In this document: piece by piece, positions 1 to 7,271 of the stretch | Layout: each line of letters opens with the position of its first letter | How positions within the stretch are numbered: the stretch's first letter is position 1 | From: Bacillota bacterium | GTDB lineage: Bacteria; Bacillota; Clostridia; Lachnospirales; Cellulosilyticaceae | Assembly (NCBI GenBank): GCA_023457875.1 | Contig: JAEXBC010000200.1 | Coordinates: 1 to 21,088, forward strand | Length of the DNA stretch: 21,088 bases | Direction: 5' to 3' | Made by a program: the position numbers and the translations under genes | Notes under the pieces: model-generated | Seen by the model: the letters and a program-made list of their open reading frames with translations, nothing else | Told to the model about the DNA's origin: nothing | Database searches by the model: none

Positions 1-2
1 AT

Positions 3-107
3 CAAGTGAAAGCCGATGTCGAAGATTTCGTCATTAATCGTCAAGAGCTGGCTATCTGGTCAAATGAATATTTCCTGCAAATCTCAGACATGATACAATT
101 TGAATAA
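3..107 (+). CDS. 3' end of an unidentified gene (partial)
   Basis: An open frame enters from the left edge and runs about 34 codons to a TAA at 105-107. The visible C-terminal tail is mixed and mildly hydrophobic, ending in ISDMIQFE, with no motif I can place with certainty. It lies directly upstream of the decayed hipA remnant on the same strand, and its helical tail could be the end of another HipA-type protein or of an unrelated neighbour. Because only the end is present, and short open frames occur by chance, the call is weak. Confidence 0.3.
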   Translation, partial: QVKADVEDFVINRQELAIWSNEYFLQISDMIQFE

Positions 108-133
108 AGCCCCACCTAACCATAAATTTATAA

Positions 134-502
134 CATTGTCTTCCAATCATAGGTCATAAAGACAAGCTTTATCAAGGGCTTCCCCCTTTTATAGCCGATT
201 CCCTACCTGGAAACAGGAGATATACGTTCCGGACAAGTAGCATTGCCTCCGGACTACACCTATTATATCTTGAAATTTGCCGAGAGTGATGATTTTCCTT
301 TCACCAATGTAGAAATGGCTTATTATGAGATGGCACTATTAAAAACTTCTCATTCATGATGGATGAAAAAGCGGCTTGGCATATCACTCCTGCCTACGAC
401 CTTACCTTCACTACCCATTTGGTAACCCCCTATTGGGCAGAAAGAATAGATCATCATTTAAGGCACTTATCCAAACAAGCAGGTAATAAAAAAACGCCAT
501 GA
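134..502 (+). pseudogene. decayed hipA-type toxin kinase remnant
   Basis: Three pieces of a HipA-family Ser/Thr kinase (toxin of HipBA-type type II systems) lie in order but in two frames. Piece one (134-289) contains LPPFIADSLPG, the hallmark near the end of the HipA N-terminal domain, and then runs into a TGA. Piece two, in another frame (about 216-359), reads SGQVALPPDYTYYILKFAE and then FPFTNVEMAYYEMA, the start of the HipA kinase domain. Piece three returns to the first frame (about 341-502) with NFSFMMDE and WHITPAYDLTF, the late kinase-domain motif. Between pieces two and three most of the kinase domain (roughly 150 residues in intact homologues) is missing, joined at about 338-346. 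The gene start and any hipB antitoxin are not visible. A frameshift plus an internal deletion means it cannot encode an active kinase. Confidence 0.8.
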
Positions 503-522
503 AACGATTAAATTTCATGGCG
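484..522 (-). terminator. intrinsic terminator of the ompA-family gene
   Basis: A perfect 10-bp inverted repeat (CGCCATGAAA at 495-504 and TTTCATGGCG at 513-522) encloses an 8-base loop. Read on the minus strand, the hairpin is followed by a run of seven T (complement of 488-494). It starts about 25 bases past the stop codon of the leftward OmpA-family gene, the right place for its rho-independent terminator. The + strand side has no T-run, so it acts leftward only. The hairpin overlaps the stop codon of the hipA remnant. Confidence 0.9.
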
Positions 523-546
523 CAATGCAATATAAACAGAAGATGC

Positions 547-1689
547 TTATTTAGCCTCTTCGATTGTACAAATACTCACACGGTTCCAGTCGGGATCCGA
601 GAACATGTTGCCCACACCCTGTCCTTGTGCAAGAATCCGTTCACTGCTTATTCCGTATTTCTTTATCAGCATATCTTTCACCGCATTCGCTCTGGCCAAA
701 GCGATTCGTTCGTTAATCTCGGCACTACCTTCGGGTGAAGCATACCCCTTGATCACCACTTTCGCCTCTTTATTCTTCTTCATAAACGTACCTATTCTCT
801 CCACATTTGGCAGTTGAGAGTTGTCAATGGTTGCTTTCCCCTGACGGAATGTTACCACAGACTCCAGCATTCTGGTTGCAGAAGTTTCCACCACCTTTTG
901 AACCACCGGTTTCTTGTTACGGCATTCATCCAGCAATGCACCCAGCTCCCTGTTCTTTGCGTTCAAAGAAGCCAGTTCCTCCTTATCAGCGTTTAGTCGG
1001 CTGCGCAAATCATTAATGTCACTGTTCAGAGCATCAATTTCAGATTGGCTATACGCTTTAGCGTGACCAAAATGATGTTTACCGTTGCTGTTCTTAAAAT
1101 GATAGATCAGTCCGGCTGTCAGCTCCACAAACGCATTATTAGCATTGAAACGGCTTTTATGCTCAGCAAAATCGCCATCCATATCATATACCAAAGCCGG
1201 TTTCAGGGCAAAAGTCCACGCTTTAGCCTCACCCAGGTTGAAATTAAAATTCATCCCCACTTTGGTTGACCAGGTACTGGCATCACCGTCTCCATTCATG
1301 TAAGCATGCATCCAGCCGGCACCCAGCACAGCTTCCATTTCAAAGAAACGAGGTTCGCCCAAATAACCACCCAGCAGATTCGTTAGGTTTGTTTTACCTA
1401 AAAGGCTAAAATTAGATCCGTCAATGGCCGTTTTACTGGAGCTCGTATTTATGTACCCCATACCTTCAATACCCAATCCGAATACCGGAGTTAGCTGTTT
1501 AGAAAGTTCCAGTCCCACAGCGGGACGCATGTTTTTCAAGAAAGCACTGTGCTTAAAAGGAGTTACACCACCTGCGCGCACGCCTACTGACCAATTGTCA
1601 CGCACTCCGTTTCCGTCAAGTAAAGACTGACTGTTAGCATGTAAAAAGGGAACGGTTAACAACAGAACAAACAAAATTTTCTTTTTCAT
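547..1689 (-). CDS. OmpA-family outer membrane protein
   Basis: A 380-residue outer membrane protein expected to tie the outer membrane to peptidoglycan. Residues 1-20 form a signal peptide (KKK, then a hydrophobic stretch, cleavage near ANSQ). Residues about 30-200 are rich in alternating aromatic/polar segments and glycine (for example WSVGVRAG, AFVELTAGLIYHF), as in an 8-strand barrel. Residues about 213-258 form a heptad-like coiled coil (IDALNSDINDLRSRL). Residues about 275-378 are an OmpA C-terminal peptidoglycan-binding domain, with GYASPEGSAEINERIALARA (315-334) and WNRVSI (368-373). This barrel/coil/OmpA layout is common in Bacteroidetes. The gene has its own terminator on the left and is separated from the CPS operon by that operon's terminator, so it is probably a housekeeping envelope gene rather than a capsule gene. 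Confidence 0.92.
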   Translation of the reverse strand: MKKKILFVLLLTVPFLHANSQSLLDGNGVRDNWSVGVRAGGVTPFKHSAFLKNMRPAVGLELSKQLTPVFGLGIEGMGYINTSSSKTAIDGSNFSLLGKTNLTNLLGGYLGEPRFFEMEAVLGAGWMHAYMNGDGDASTWSTKVGMNFNFNLGEAKAWTFALKPALVYDMDGDFAEHKSRFNANNAFVELTAGLIYHFKNSNGKHHFGHAKAYSQSEIDALNSDINDLRSRLNADKEELASLNAKNRELGALLDECRNKKPVVQKVVETSATRMLESVVTFRQGKATIDNSQLPNVERIGTFMKKNKEAKVVIKGYASPEGSAEINERIALARANAVKDMLIKKYGISSERILAQGQGVGNMFSDPDWNRVSICTIEEAK

Positions 1690-1721
1690 AATTAAATAAT
1701 TTGGTTAATACGAATATATAA

Positions 1722-1730
1722 CAAAGTATA
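1722..1730 (-). promoter_or_regulatory. possible promoter -7 box for the ompA-family gene
   Basis: On the minus strand 1722-1730 reads TATACTTTG, close to the Bacteroides -7 consensus TAnnTTTG but with one extra spacer base. It lies about 33 bases upstream of the ATG at 1689, in a very AT-rich stretch just downstream of the CPS terminator, where a separate promoter is needed. I see no good -33 TTTG partner, so the call is tentative. Confidence 0.3.
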
Positions 1731-1776
1731 ATTAATTATTGTTTATTATTATCTTTCCAGAAGTAATAACCCACAT

Positions 1777-1818
1777 AAAAAAGCCCTTTCCCAATCCTAC
1801 TACAGACTGAAAAAGGGC
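1777..1818 (-). terminator. intrinsic terminator of the capsule operon
   Basis: GCCCTTT at 1783-1789 pairs with AAAGGGC at 1812-1818; on the minus strand G-T wobbles and a further G-C pair extend the stem to about ten pairs. On the minus strand the hairpin is followed by six T (complement of 1777-1782). It begins about 25 bases after the wbuC stop, so it is the expected end of the roughly 19-kb leftward operon and insulates ompA from it. Confidence 0.85.
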
Positions 1819-1842
1819 CAAATATTAAAATTGAAAAGTTTG

Positions 1843-2244
1843 TTATCTACTACTGATGTACGCCCCATCTTTCACTTCGAAGATGATGGAAGGCTCTATT
1901 ACATTAATCGTGTGCCATGCCCCTGCCGGAATCTGCATCCCGTAGAGCCCCTCAGCTGAACAAAGCAGTTGGCGAGACACCTCACGGAAACCACTTTCAC
2001 AGGTAGCATCCTGCACCTCCTCATAGATAATTTCCTCTAATTTGCCACGCAGACAAACCACGGTCTCCGACGTCAGCTCATGCCGATGAATAGGCACTAT
2101 CGTTCCCGGTAGCAAAGCATTCAGCATCCGTTGCGAAGTATCCGCCGACGAGTTACGCAAATCGTAATTCTGTCGCATCCGAGGCGATACAGCTGCCTGA
2201 GCCAACAGGCTATCTAAAAAGTCATTATTAAAAATCTTACTCAT
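1843..2244 (-). CDS. wbuC: WbuC-family cupin metalloprotein
   Basis: A small single-domain cupin of 133 residues, counted from the ATG at 2244; an in-frame GTG two codons upstream (2250) is possible but less likely. The N-terminal SPRMRQNYDLR and the following LLPGT-VPIHRH match the WbuC family, known from O-antigen clusters such as E. coli O26. Cupin metal-binding residues are visible as H53, H55 and E60 (HRHELTSE), with H111 in PAGAWHTI. It is the last gene before the operon terminator, 18 bases after the initiating transferase gene. WbuC has no established biochemical role; its position suggests a modification of, or metal-dependent step on, an early sugar or lipid-linked intermediate, which is inference. 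Confidence 0.85.
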   Translation of the reverse strand: MSKIFNNDFLDSLLAQAAVSPRMRQNYDLRNSSADTSQRMLNALLPGTIVPIHRHELTSETVVCLRGKLEEIIYEEVQDATCESGFREVSRQLLCSAEGLYGMQIPAGAWHTINVIEPSIIFEVKDGAYISSR

Positions 2245-2262
2245 ACACACAATTACTAAATC

Positions 2263-3285
2263 TTATTTCTTGAGCGAAGCCAAATACTCCTCATGCAAGT
2301 GATAATACTTCTTCTTAAACCATATATAAGCCACACCCAGTACCACCAAACAAATCACCAGATACACCCAATGAGCCGTTACGGTATCAGGTACCCCATA
2401 AATCAAACCAAGAGATATCACAAGCTGCAAAGCCATATATAGAAGAGACACCTTCACATGCCCAATCTTCAGCTCATTCGCCATCAGCTGATACGCATGC
2501 TTGCGGTGCGCCTCCCCTAAGTTCTCGTGTAGCTTGATGCGGTGACAGATCGTCAAGCAACCATCCACTCCATACACCAGCAAGAACAGCAGATACGTCA
2601 CATCACCAGTCTGTATGATCAGTTTACCAATGGCAAACAACAAGATGAATGCAATGCCTATACTACCTACATCCCCGGCAAAACACTTAGCCTTACCTTT
2701 GGGTCGGAAGTTAAAGAAACAAAATACTACTACCCCCAGAATAACGGTAATCAAGAAATTCTGATCAATGAATTCACTCTTCATGTTGATTACTGCAAGA
2801 GGTCCCAGCACAGCTAACGAGTACCCCGCAGTTATCCCGTTTATGCCATCCATAAAGTTAATCACGTTGGTAGCCCCTACACACACAACGAGTGCTATGA
2901 CCACCATCCACCACATCTCCCAGAGCATGATGCCCAAGATCCAGAACATCAACGCCATAGCGGTGAATTGAGCTACTAAGCGAACACTATCCGGCAGAGA
3001 AACGACATCATCAACAAAGCTCACCCCGGCAATCAGGAAGAGCCCAATCAGGAACGGCAAGTACTCAACCACCGGAGACCAATCCCCGTAAACACCTTGA
3101 AGACCAACCCAGGCAAGTGTTGACAGAGTGAATATTATCCCGCCGCCTCGAAGTACAATTGTTGAATGAGATGAACGTTCGTTCGGTTTGTCTATGATAT
3201 TGTATTTATAAGCAATCTTGAAATAAACCAATTCCAGTGCCAATAAAACAATAAAGATAATTGCAAAAGAAATATATATGTACAT
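2263..3285 (-). CDS. MraY/WecA-like undecaprenyl-phosphate sugar-1-phosphate transferase
   Basis: A 340-residue polytopic membrane enzyme expected to start each repeat unit by moving a HexNAc-1-phosphate from a UDP-sugar to undecaprenyl phosphate at the cytoplasmic face. About ten hydrophobic segments are visible. Family signatures are in order: DDVVSLPD (92-99, catalytic Asp pair), NFMDGING (143-150), CFAGDVGS (201-208) and HRKHAYQ (260-266). Length agrees with WecA/WbpL-type proteins. MraY itself is unlikely, because the gene sits with capsule genes and beside an SDR reductase/epimerase, a common pairing with WbpL-like transferases. The exact sugar cannot be read; N-acetylated 6-deoxyhexosamines such as QuiNAc or FucNAc are typical for WbpL-type pairs. 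Confidence 0.88.
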   Translation of the reverse strand: MYIYISFAIIFIVLLALELVYFKIAYKYNIIDKPNERSSHSTIVLRGGGIIFTLSTLAWVGLQGVYGDWSPVVEYLPFLIGLFLIAGVSFVDDVVSLPDSVRLVAQFTAMALMFWILGIMLWEMWWMVVIALVVCVGATNVINFMDGINGITAGYSLAVLGPLAVINMKSEFIDQNFLITVILGVVVFCFFNFRPKGKAKCFAGDVGSIGIAFILLFAIGKLIIQTGDVTYLLFLLVYGVDGCLTICHRIKLHENLGEAHRKHAYQLMANELKIGHVKVSLLYMALQLVISLGLIYGVPDTVTAHWVYLVICLVVLGVAYIWFKKKYYHLHEEYLASLKK

Positions 3286-3301
3286 TACACTATCAAATTA
3301 G

Positions 3302-4174
3302 TTATTTCTTCAAGCTTTCTGCTACTCTCCTCAAACTCTCCTCAAATGAAACCAGTTGATAGTCGAAGTCCATCTTCGACATTTCAGGATCATAATAATA
3401 GGTAGCAAACATTTTGTTAATAGGTTGAAGAAAAAAAGACCCTAGCCAAACAAAAGGATTCAGCCACTTTGTTATCCAAACCTTATGACCTGCAGCTTTA
3501 GCAAAATAGCGAATGATTTCAACCGTATCCGCTAGCTCTCGATTCTGAGGATAGAAGGTACCACTTAACTGACGCAGCATAGCTTGCTTTACGAACTCAG
3601 CCAAATTATCAATATAAAGCATGGAACGCTTGTTGTGCCAACAAGGAAATACAGGCGTTTTGCATGCCAACTTTGCTAAACGAGGGAAGTTACCTTTGGC
3701 GTTAGGACCATAAATCATACACGGCCGAAGAATACATACTTTGAACAAAGAACTTTCCAATTGTTTTATTCCGTTTTCAGCCTGAAGTTTTGAATCGCCA
3801 TAGAAGCCATTAGGATTCTCCTTAGTCTCTTTCGTCAACATCTCTCCTTTTAGACTCTGGCTCTCATGGAACACGATTTGACTACTCATGAATATAAACT
3901 GCTTCACCCCATTAGCCTTCGCATGTTTTGCTACTTCAATGGTGAGGTCACGATTCACCTTATAATACAAAGGTTCCATCTTTGGATCTGCATTTACATG
4001 CGCAATACCTGCGACATGATATACCACATCATATTTTGAGTAATCAGCCTGCTTCCAGTTATCTCCTATTGTGTCAACTGCATCAATCTCAAACTCTAAT
4101 GATGAAGAAAGAATATATTTGCGAACACTCTCACCAACATACGAACCTAGGCCTGTAATTAAAACCTTGAACAT
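3302..4174 (-). CDS. NAD-dependent SDR nucleotide-sugar epimerase/reductase
   Basis: A 290-residue extended short-chain dehydrogenase/reductase. The Rossmann motif TGLGSYVG is at 7-14, a Ser pair (SSQ) lies at 97-98, and the catalytic Tyr-x3-Lys is FYGDSKLQ with Y125 and K129. LRPCMIYGP resembles the sugar-binding part of UDP-sugar 4-epimerases. Length is short for GalE (about 340) and near that of WbpV/RmlD-like 4-keto reductases. It lies 16 bases upstream of the initiating transferase gene, so it may make that enzyme's UDP-sugar, for example by reducing a 4-keto-6-deoxy-GlcNAc. The matching 4,6-dehydratase is absent from the window. Acting as a stand-in for the missing RmlD is possible but less favoured. 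Confidence 0.8.
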   Translation of the reverse strand: MFKVLITGLGSYVGESVRKYILSSSLEFEIDAVDTIGDNWKQADYSKYDVVYHVAGIAHVNADPKMEPLYYKVNRDLTIEVAKHAKANGVKQFIFMSSQIVFHESQSLKGEMLTKETKENPNGFYGDSKLQAENGIKQLESSLFKVCILRPCMIYGPNAKGNFPRLAKLACKTPVFPCWHNKRSMLYIDNLAEFVKQAMLRQLSGTFYPQNRELADTVEIIRYFAKAAGHKVWITKWLNPFVWLGSFFLQPINKMFATYYYDPEMSKMDFDYQLVSFEESLRRVAESLKK

Positions 4175-4191
4175 TCTATTTAGTTTAACAT

Positions 4192-4980
4192 TTAATCATT
4201 GAAAAATATTTTTTTTCTCTTAGGGTATCCAAAGAAATATCCATACTTAGACCAATAAGTTAATAAGCTATGATAAAAAACCAAAGCACTGCTCTTATTA
4301 GATCGAGCACTGCGAGTTCCTTTATACTGGATCTTTACTTTTGGATAATAAACTACTTCGTAACCTGACTTACGTATTCTCGTACACCAATCTTCATCTT
4401 CAACATACATAAAATAGTCATCGCTCAAACCTTGTGTAAGTTCATAAATCTTCTTTGGTACCATAATAAATGCTCCAATAATCCAATCGACTGTTTGAGG
4501 TTTACTATAGTCCCTAGACCTGTCGAGTAAACATTCTTTCCTCAAAAAGATACGTTTAACCTGCCTCCACACAAATGATTGTACACTAAGATAATTTCTA
4601 CAAGAATCTTGAAGTGTTCCATTTTCATCAATAATTTGAGGAGCAATCGCACCAATTTCGGGGTGATTTACCAGAAAATTAACCATAGGATCAAGATTCT
4701 CATGAAAAGAACAATCAGGATTCGCTATAATTAAATATTCACCAGTAGCAAGTTTTAATCCATTATTCATTGCGTAAGCAAATCCACCATTACGCTCATT
4801 AAAACTCCATTTTACATCAGGATAAGTTTCAAGAACCTTTTTCCTTGTTGTCGCATCATAACAAGAGTTACTAGAAACAATTAATTCAACATTAAATGAA
4901 AATCCCTTTTTTAATGACTCTATGCACGTTTTCAACTCATCAAGCGAATAATACTCAACAACCACTATAGATATATTCAT
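4192..4980 (-). CDS. GT2 glycosyltransferase, WbbL/rhamnosyltransferase-like
   Basis: A 262-residue GT-A fold transferase. NERNGGFAYAMNNGL (61-75) and the DxD-equivalent NPD (87-89) are classic for the GT2 subgroup that includes WbbL and other rhamnosyltransferases, as are VDWIIGAF (164-171), the acidic MYVEDEDWC (191-199, catalytic base region) and RIRKSGYEVVYYP. It would act at the inner face of the cytoplasmic membrane, adding one sugar to the lipid-linked repeat. The family resemblance together with rmlABC in the operon makes dTDP-L-rhamnose a reasonable donor, but specificity cannot be read from sequence. Its start overlaps the previous gene's stop by four bases (ATGA), indicating translational coupling. 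Confidence 0.85.
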   Translation of the reverse strand: MNISIVVVEYYSLDELKTCIESLKKGFSFNVELIVSSNSCYDATTRKKVLETYPDVKWSFNERNGGFAYAMNNGLKLATGEYLIIANPDCSFHENLDPMVNFLVNHPEIGAIAPQIIDENGTLQDSCRNYLSVQSFVWRQVKRIFLRKECLLDRSRDYSKPQTVDWIIGAFIMVPKKIYELTQGLSDDYFMYVEDEDWCTRIRKSGYEVVYYPKVKIQYKGTRSARSNKSSALVFYHSLLTYWSKYGYFFGYPKRKKIFFND

Positions 4981-6089
4981 AACTTAAAGATTCTCAAAAA
5001 TTTATTAGCTATCGCTAAAGGATTAAATTTCAAAATCTGCTGCTGTATTTTGCTTTCTAACGTCTCACGTTGATGCAAAAAAGCAGAAATACCTTTGGCA
5101 ATACTTATTTCATCAGTTGGATCAACCATAATAGCCGCATTACCTACAACTTCAGGTAGCGATGAATTATTAGAAACTATAGCAGCTTTATGATGGTAAA
5201 ATCCTTCCAAAGGAGGTATGCCAAATCCTTCATATAAACTTACATATACGACACCTAGACAATGAGAATATAATATGTCTAAAGTTCTATCATCGGCATA
5301 ACCAGTAAATTTTACGGATTCCTCCATCTTGAGTTTCTGGACTTCTTCGTAAATAGTAGCAAATCCCCAGCCTTTGTTACCAACGATACATAATTGACAG
5401 CCTGGATTTTCTTGCAAGAAATGCGAAAAGGCTCTAATAAGTCTTTCAATGTTTTTACCTGGTTGCAAAGTTGCAACAGATATAAAATATGGCTTAGATA
5501 ATTGATATCTTTGTATCAGATTAGGATCAGAAAGGCATTGAACAAGTTGCTCATTATCTTTAATAAAATTATAAATCACATGAACTTTATCTGGAGATAC
5601 TTTAGTAATCTGACAAATATCTTTTTTACTATTATTAGAAACAGTTACTATCATAGAAGAAAGCTTGGCAGCTAGCATTGTTTCAAATTTCAAAAATTTC
5701 AACTTTAATGTTCCGTATTTTTTATTGAGCATAAAAGGAACCATATCATGGATAGTAACAATCTGCTTAGAGGGCAAAAATAATAAAGGTATGGTCATGT
5801 ATGGGGTAAACAGAAAATTTGCTTTCTTAAGCTTTAATCTAAATAAAGTATGCTCGTATAATCGTCTTATCATTGCAGATTTCATATCAGGTACCCTTAC
5901 AATTTCAGCATCTTTAGGTAAATTAAAGCCACTAAAATCAAATGAATTTTGAGCATAAAATATAAAGTGATAATCTTTATTATTACATTCATGCAATTGG
6001 CTAAATAATCTCTTAGTATAGATTAAAGTACCAACAGATTTATTTGAAGAAAAACCTATTAAATTAACATTAATAATCATTTTGATCAT
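4977..6089 (-). CDS. GT4-family glycosyltransferase
   Basis: A 370-residue GT-B transferase. TIHDMVPFM (112-120) in the N-terminal domain is typical of GT4 enzymes from O-antigen and capsule clusters. The C-terminal nucleotide-sugar domain shows ATLQPGKNIERLI (206-218), FTGYADD (261-267) and the E-x7-E motif EGFGIPPLE (E287 to E295). The start is either M1 (6089) or M4 (6080); both fit the 4-base gap after wzy. It overlaps the following GT2 gene by four bases (ATGA). Mannosyl- or rhamnosyl-type specificity is common for this subgroup, but the donor is not established. Confidence 0.88.
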   Translation of the reverse strand: MIKMIINVNLIGFSSNKSVGTLIYTKRLFSQLHECNNKDYHFIFYAQNSFDFSGFNLPKDAEIVRVPDMKSAMIRRLYEHTLFRLKLKKANFLFTPYMTIPLLFLPSKQIVTIHDMVPFMLNKKYGTLKLKFLKFETMLAAKLSSMIVTVSNNSKKDICQITKVSPDKVHVIYNFIKDNEQLVQCLSDPNLIQRYQLSKPYFISVATLQPGKNIERLIRAFSHFLQENPGCQLCIVGNKGWGFATIYEEVQKLKMEESVKFTGYADDRTLDILYSHCLGVVYVSLYEGFGIPPLEGFYHHKAAIVSNNSSLPEVVGNAAIMVDPTDEISIAKGISAFLHQRETLESKIQQQILKFNPLAIANKFLRIFKL

Positions 6090-6093
6090 ACTT

Positions 6094-7257
6094 TCAAACT
6101 ATTAAACTACTTTCATTTTTCCCTTTTTGACGCATATTTAATAAATAATAAAACAAATAGTGGAAGACGATTAAAGCAGTAAAAGTTGCGAGTGAACCTT
6201 TTACCGTATCAAATAAGAGTGATAAACAGATGAGACTCAAAGGAGAATGAATACGATAGAAAGTATTTACACTCTTTCTATAAATCCAGAATATTAATAA
6301 TGTATAAACTATAGGTCCTAAAATTGGATGCATTAAATATGCATCAGATAAATAGAAGAAGCCTCCCATTGGATAATAAATTCTACCCGAGCTGGAAATC
6401 AAATCTTCAAAAGTAGGAAGATTACCACCAATACGGACAATATCTAAAAACCAATTTATAGAGCCATTAAATAACATAAAAAACTGACTAATCGAATAAC
6501 CTTTTGAAGATGTATATTCAATAGCCTGTACCAACCCATGCGAACCTAATAGACCTTCTCCAAAAATTGGGTATAATAAATTTGTAAAGTCCTCACCATT
6601 ACGGATTGACCCTAATACAAGTAAAGCAACTATACCCGCAATAATAAACATCATTGTCTTTTTGGTCGGCTTCATGTTATAAACAAATGCAACAATCAGA
6701 ATTAATGCATTTGTTCTTTGAGTACTAACAAATGTTACAACCATAAAGAGTAGCAATACCAATAGCTTCCATTTTTGCTTTATGCTTTTTGTAAGGAAAA
6801 TCGCGACTGAAAGTACCGTTAAGATATTTCGCATATACGCAGCCATTGATGCACTCTCTGCCCCTTCGCCCGTTGACCAATTAGAATTCAAATTATAATA
6901 AAAGGCAATAGGAAAAAATATCACATATAATATGATTGATTTTTTAACTTTTGGAACACTGCAATATACATTTGATTCTCTAATTATTGGAAAATTCCTC
7001 AAGCAAAATGCGAATGTTATTAATGCAATTGATGCTGTTTGCAAAACAATGGAGGCGATTTCATCCGTTGATCTATTGAATGACATATTCTCACTGAATC
7101 TTGTACTTATTAAAGAAGAATAAGTAAGATAAATCGAGAGGGGATATAACAACAAAAGTGCCCAATACACATATACAAATACGTTATTAATTTGTAGATG
7201 TGCTTTTTTAATTGAACTCCAAAAAAAATAATTGGCTAAACAATAAGCAACAATCAT
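6094..7257 (-). CDS. wzy: Wzy-type O-antigen/capsule repeat unit polymerase
   Basis: A 387-residue integral membrane protein with about ten hydrophobic segments and no soluble domain. Conspicuous polar loops lie near 122-140 (NLNSNWSTGEGAE) and 215-245 (GSIRNGEDF onward), and there is a late GGFFYLSDAYLMHPILGP (298-315), the kind of region seen in Wzy/EpsG-like polymerases. Wzy proteins are very divergent in sequence, so the call rests on topology, length and context: a flippase gene, glycosyltransferases and an initiating transferase are all present and no other polymerase candidate exists. It would join flipped lipid-linked repeats at the outer face of the inner membrane. Start is ATG at 7257, 14 bases after the upstream gene; codons are very AT-rich. 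Confidence 0.8.
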   Translation of the reverse strand: MIVAYCLANYFFWSSIKKAHLQINNVFVYVYWALLLLYPLSIYLTYSSLISTRFSENMSFNRSTDEIASIVLQTASIALITFAFCLRNFPIIRESNVYCSVPKVKKSIILYVIFFPIAFYYNLNSNWSTGEGAESASMAAYMRNILTVLSVAIFLTKSIKQKWKLLVLLLFMVVTFVSTQRTNALILIVAFVYNMKPTKKTMMFIIAGIVALLVLGSIRNGEDFTNLLYPIFGEGLLGSHGLVQAIEYTSSKGYSISQFFMLFNGSINWFLDIVRIGGNLPTFEDLISSSGRIYYPMGGFFYLSDAYLMHPILGPIVYTLLIFWIYRKSVNTFYRIHSPLSLICLSLLFDTVKGSLATFTALIVFHYLFYYLLNMRQKGKNESSLIV

Positions 7258-7271
7258 AGTTATGGGAGTAA

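Noticed and set aside
499..738. Open frame on the + strand starting inside the terminator hairpin
   Set aside because: It is antisense to the OmpA gene 3' end, starts within the hairpin, and its protein has no recognisable feature; a shadow of the real gene.
2263..3285. Transferase considered as the peptidoglycan enzyme MraY
   Set aside because: Context is a capsule operon and the C-terminal HRKHAYQ motif resembles WecA/WbpL-type enzymes, so a housekeeping role is unlikely.
3302..4174. SDR gene considered as rmlD
   Set aside because: It pairs with the initiating transferase rather than with rmlABC and has GalE/WbpV-like motifs; kept only as a minor alternative.
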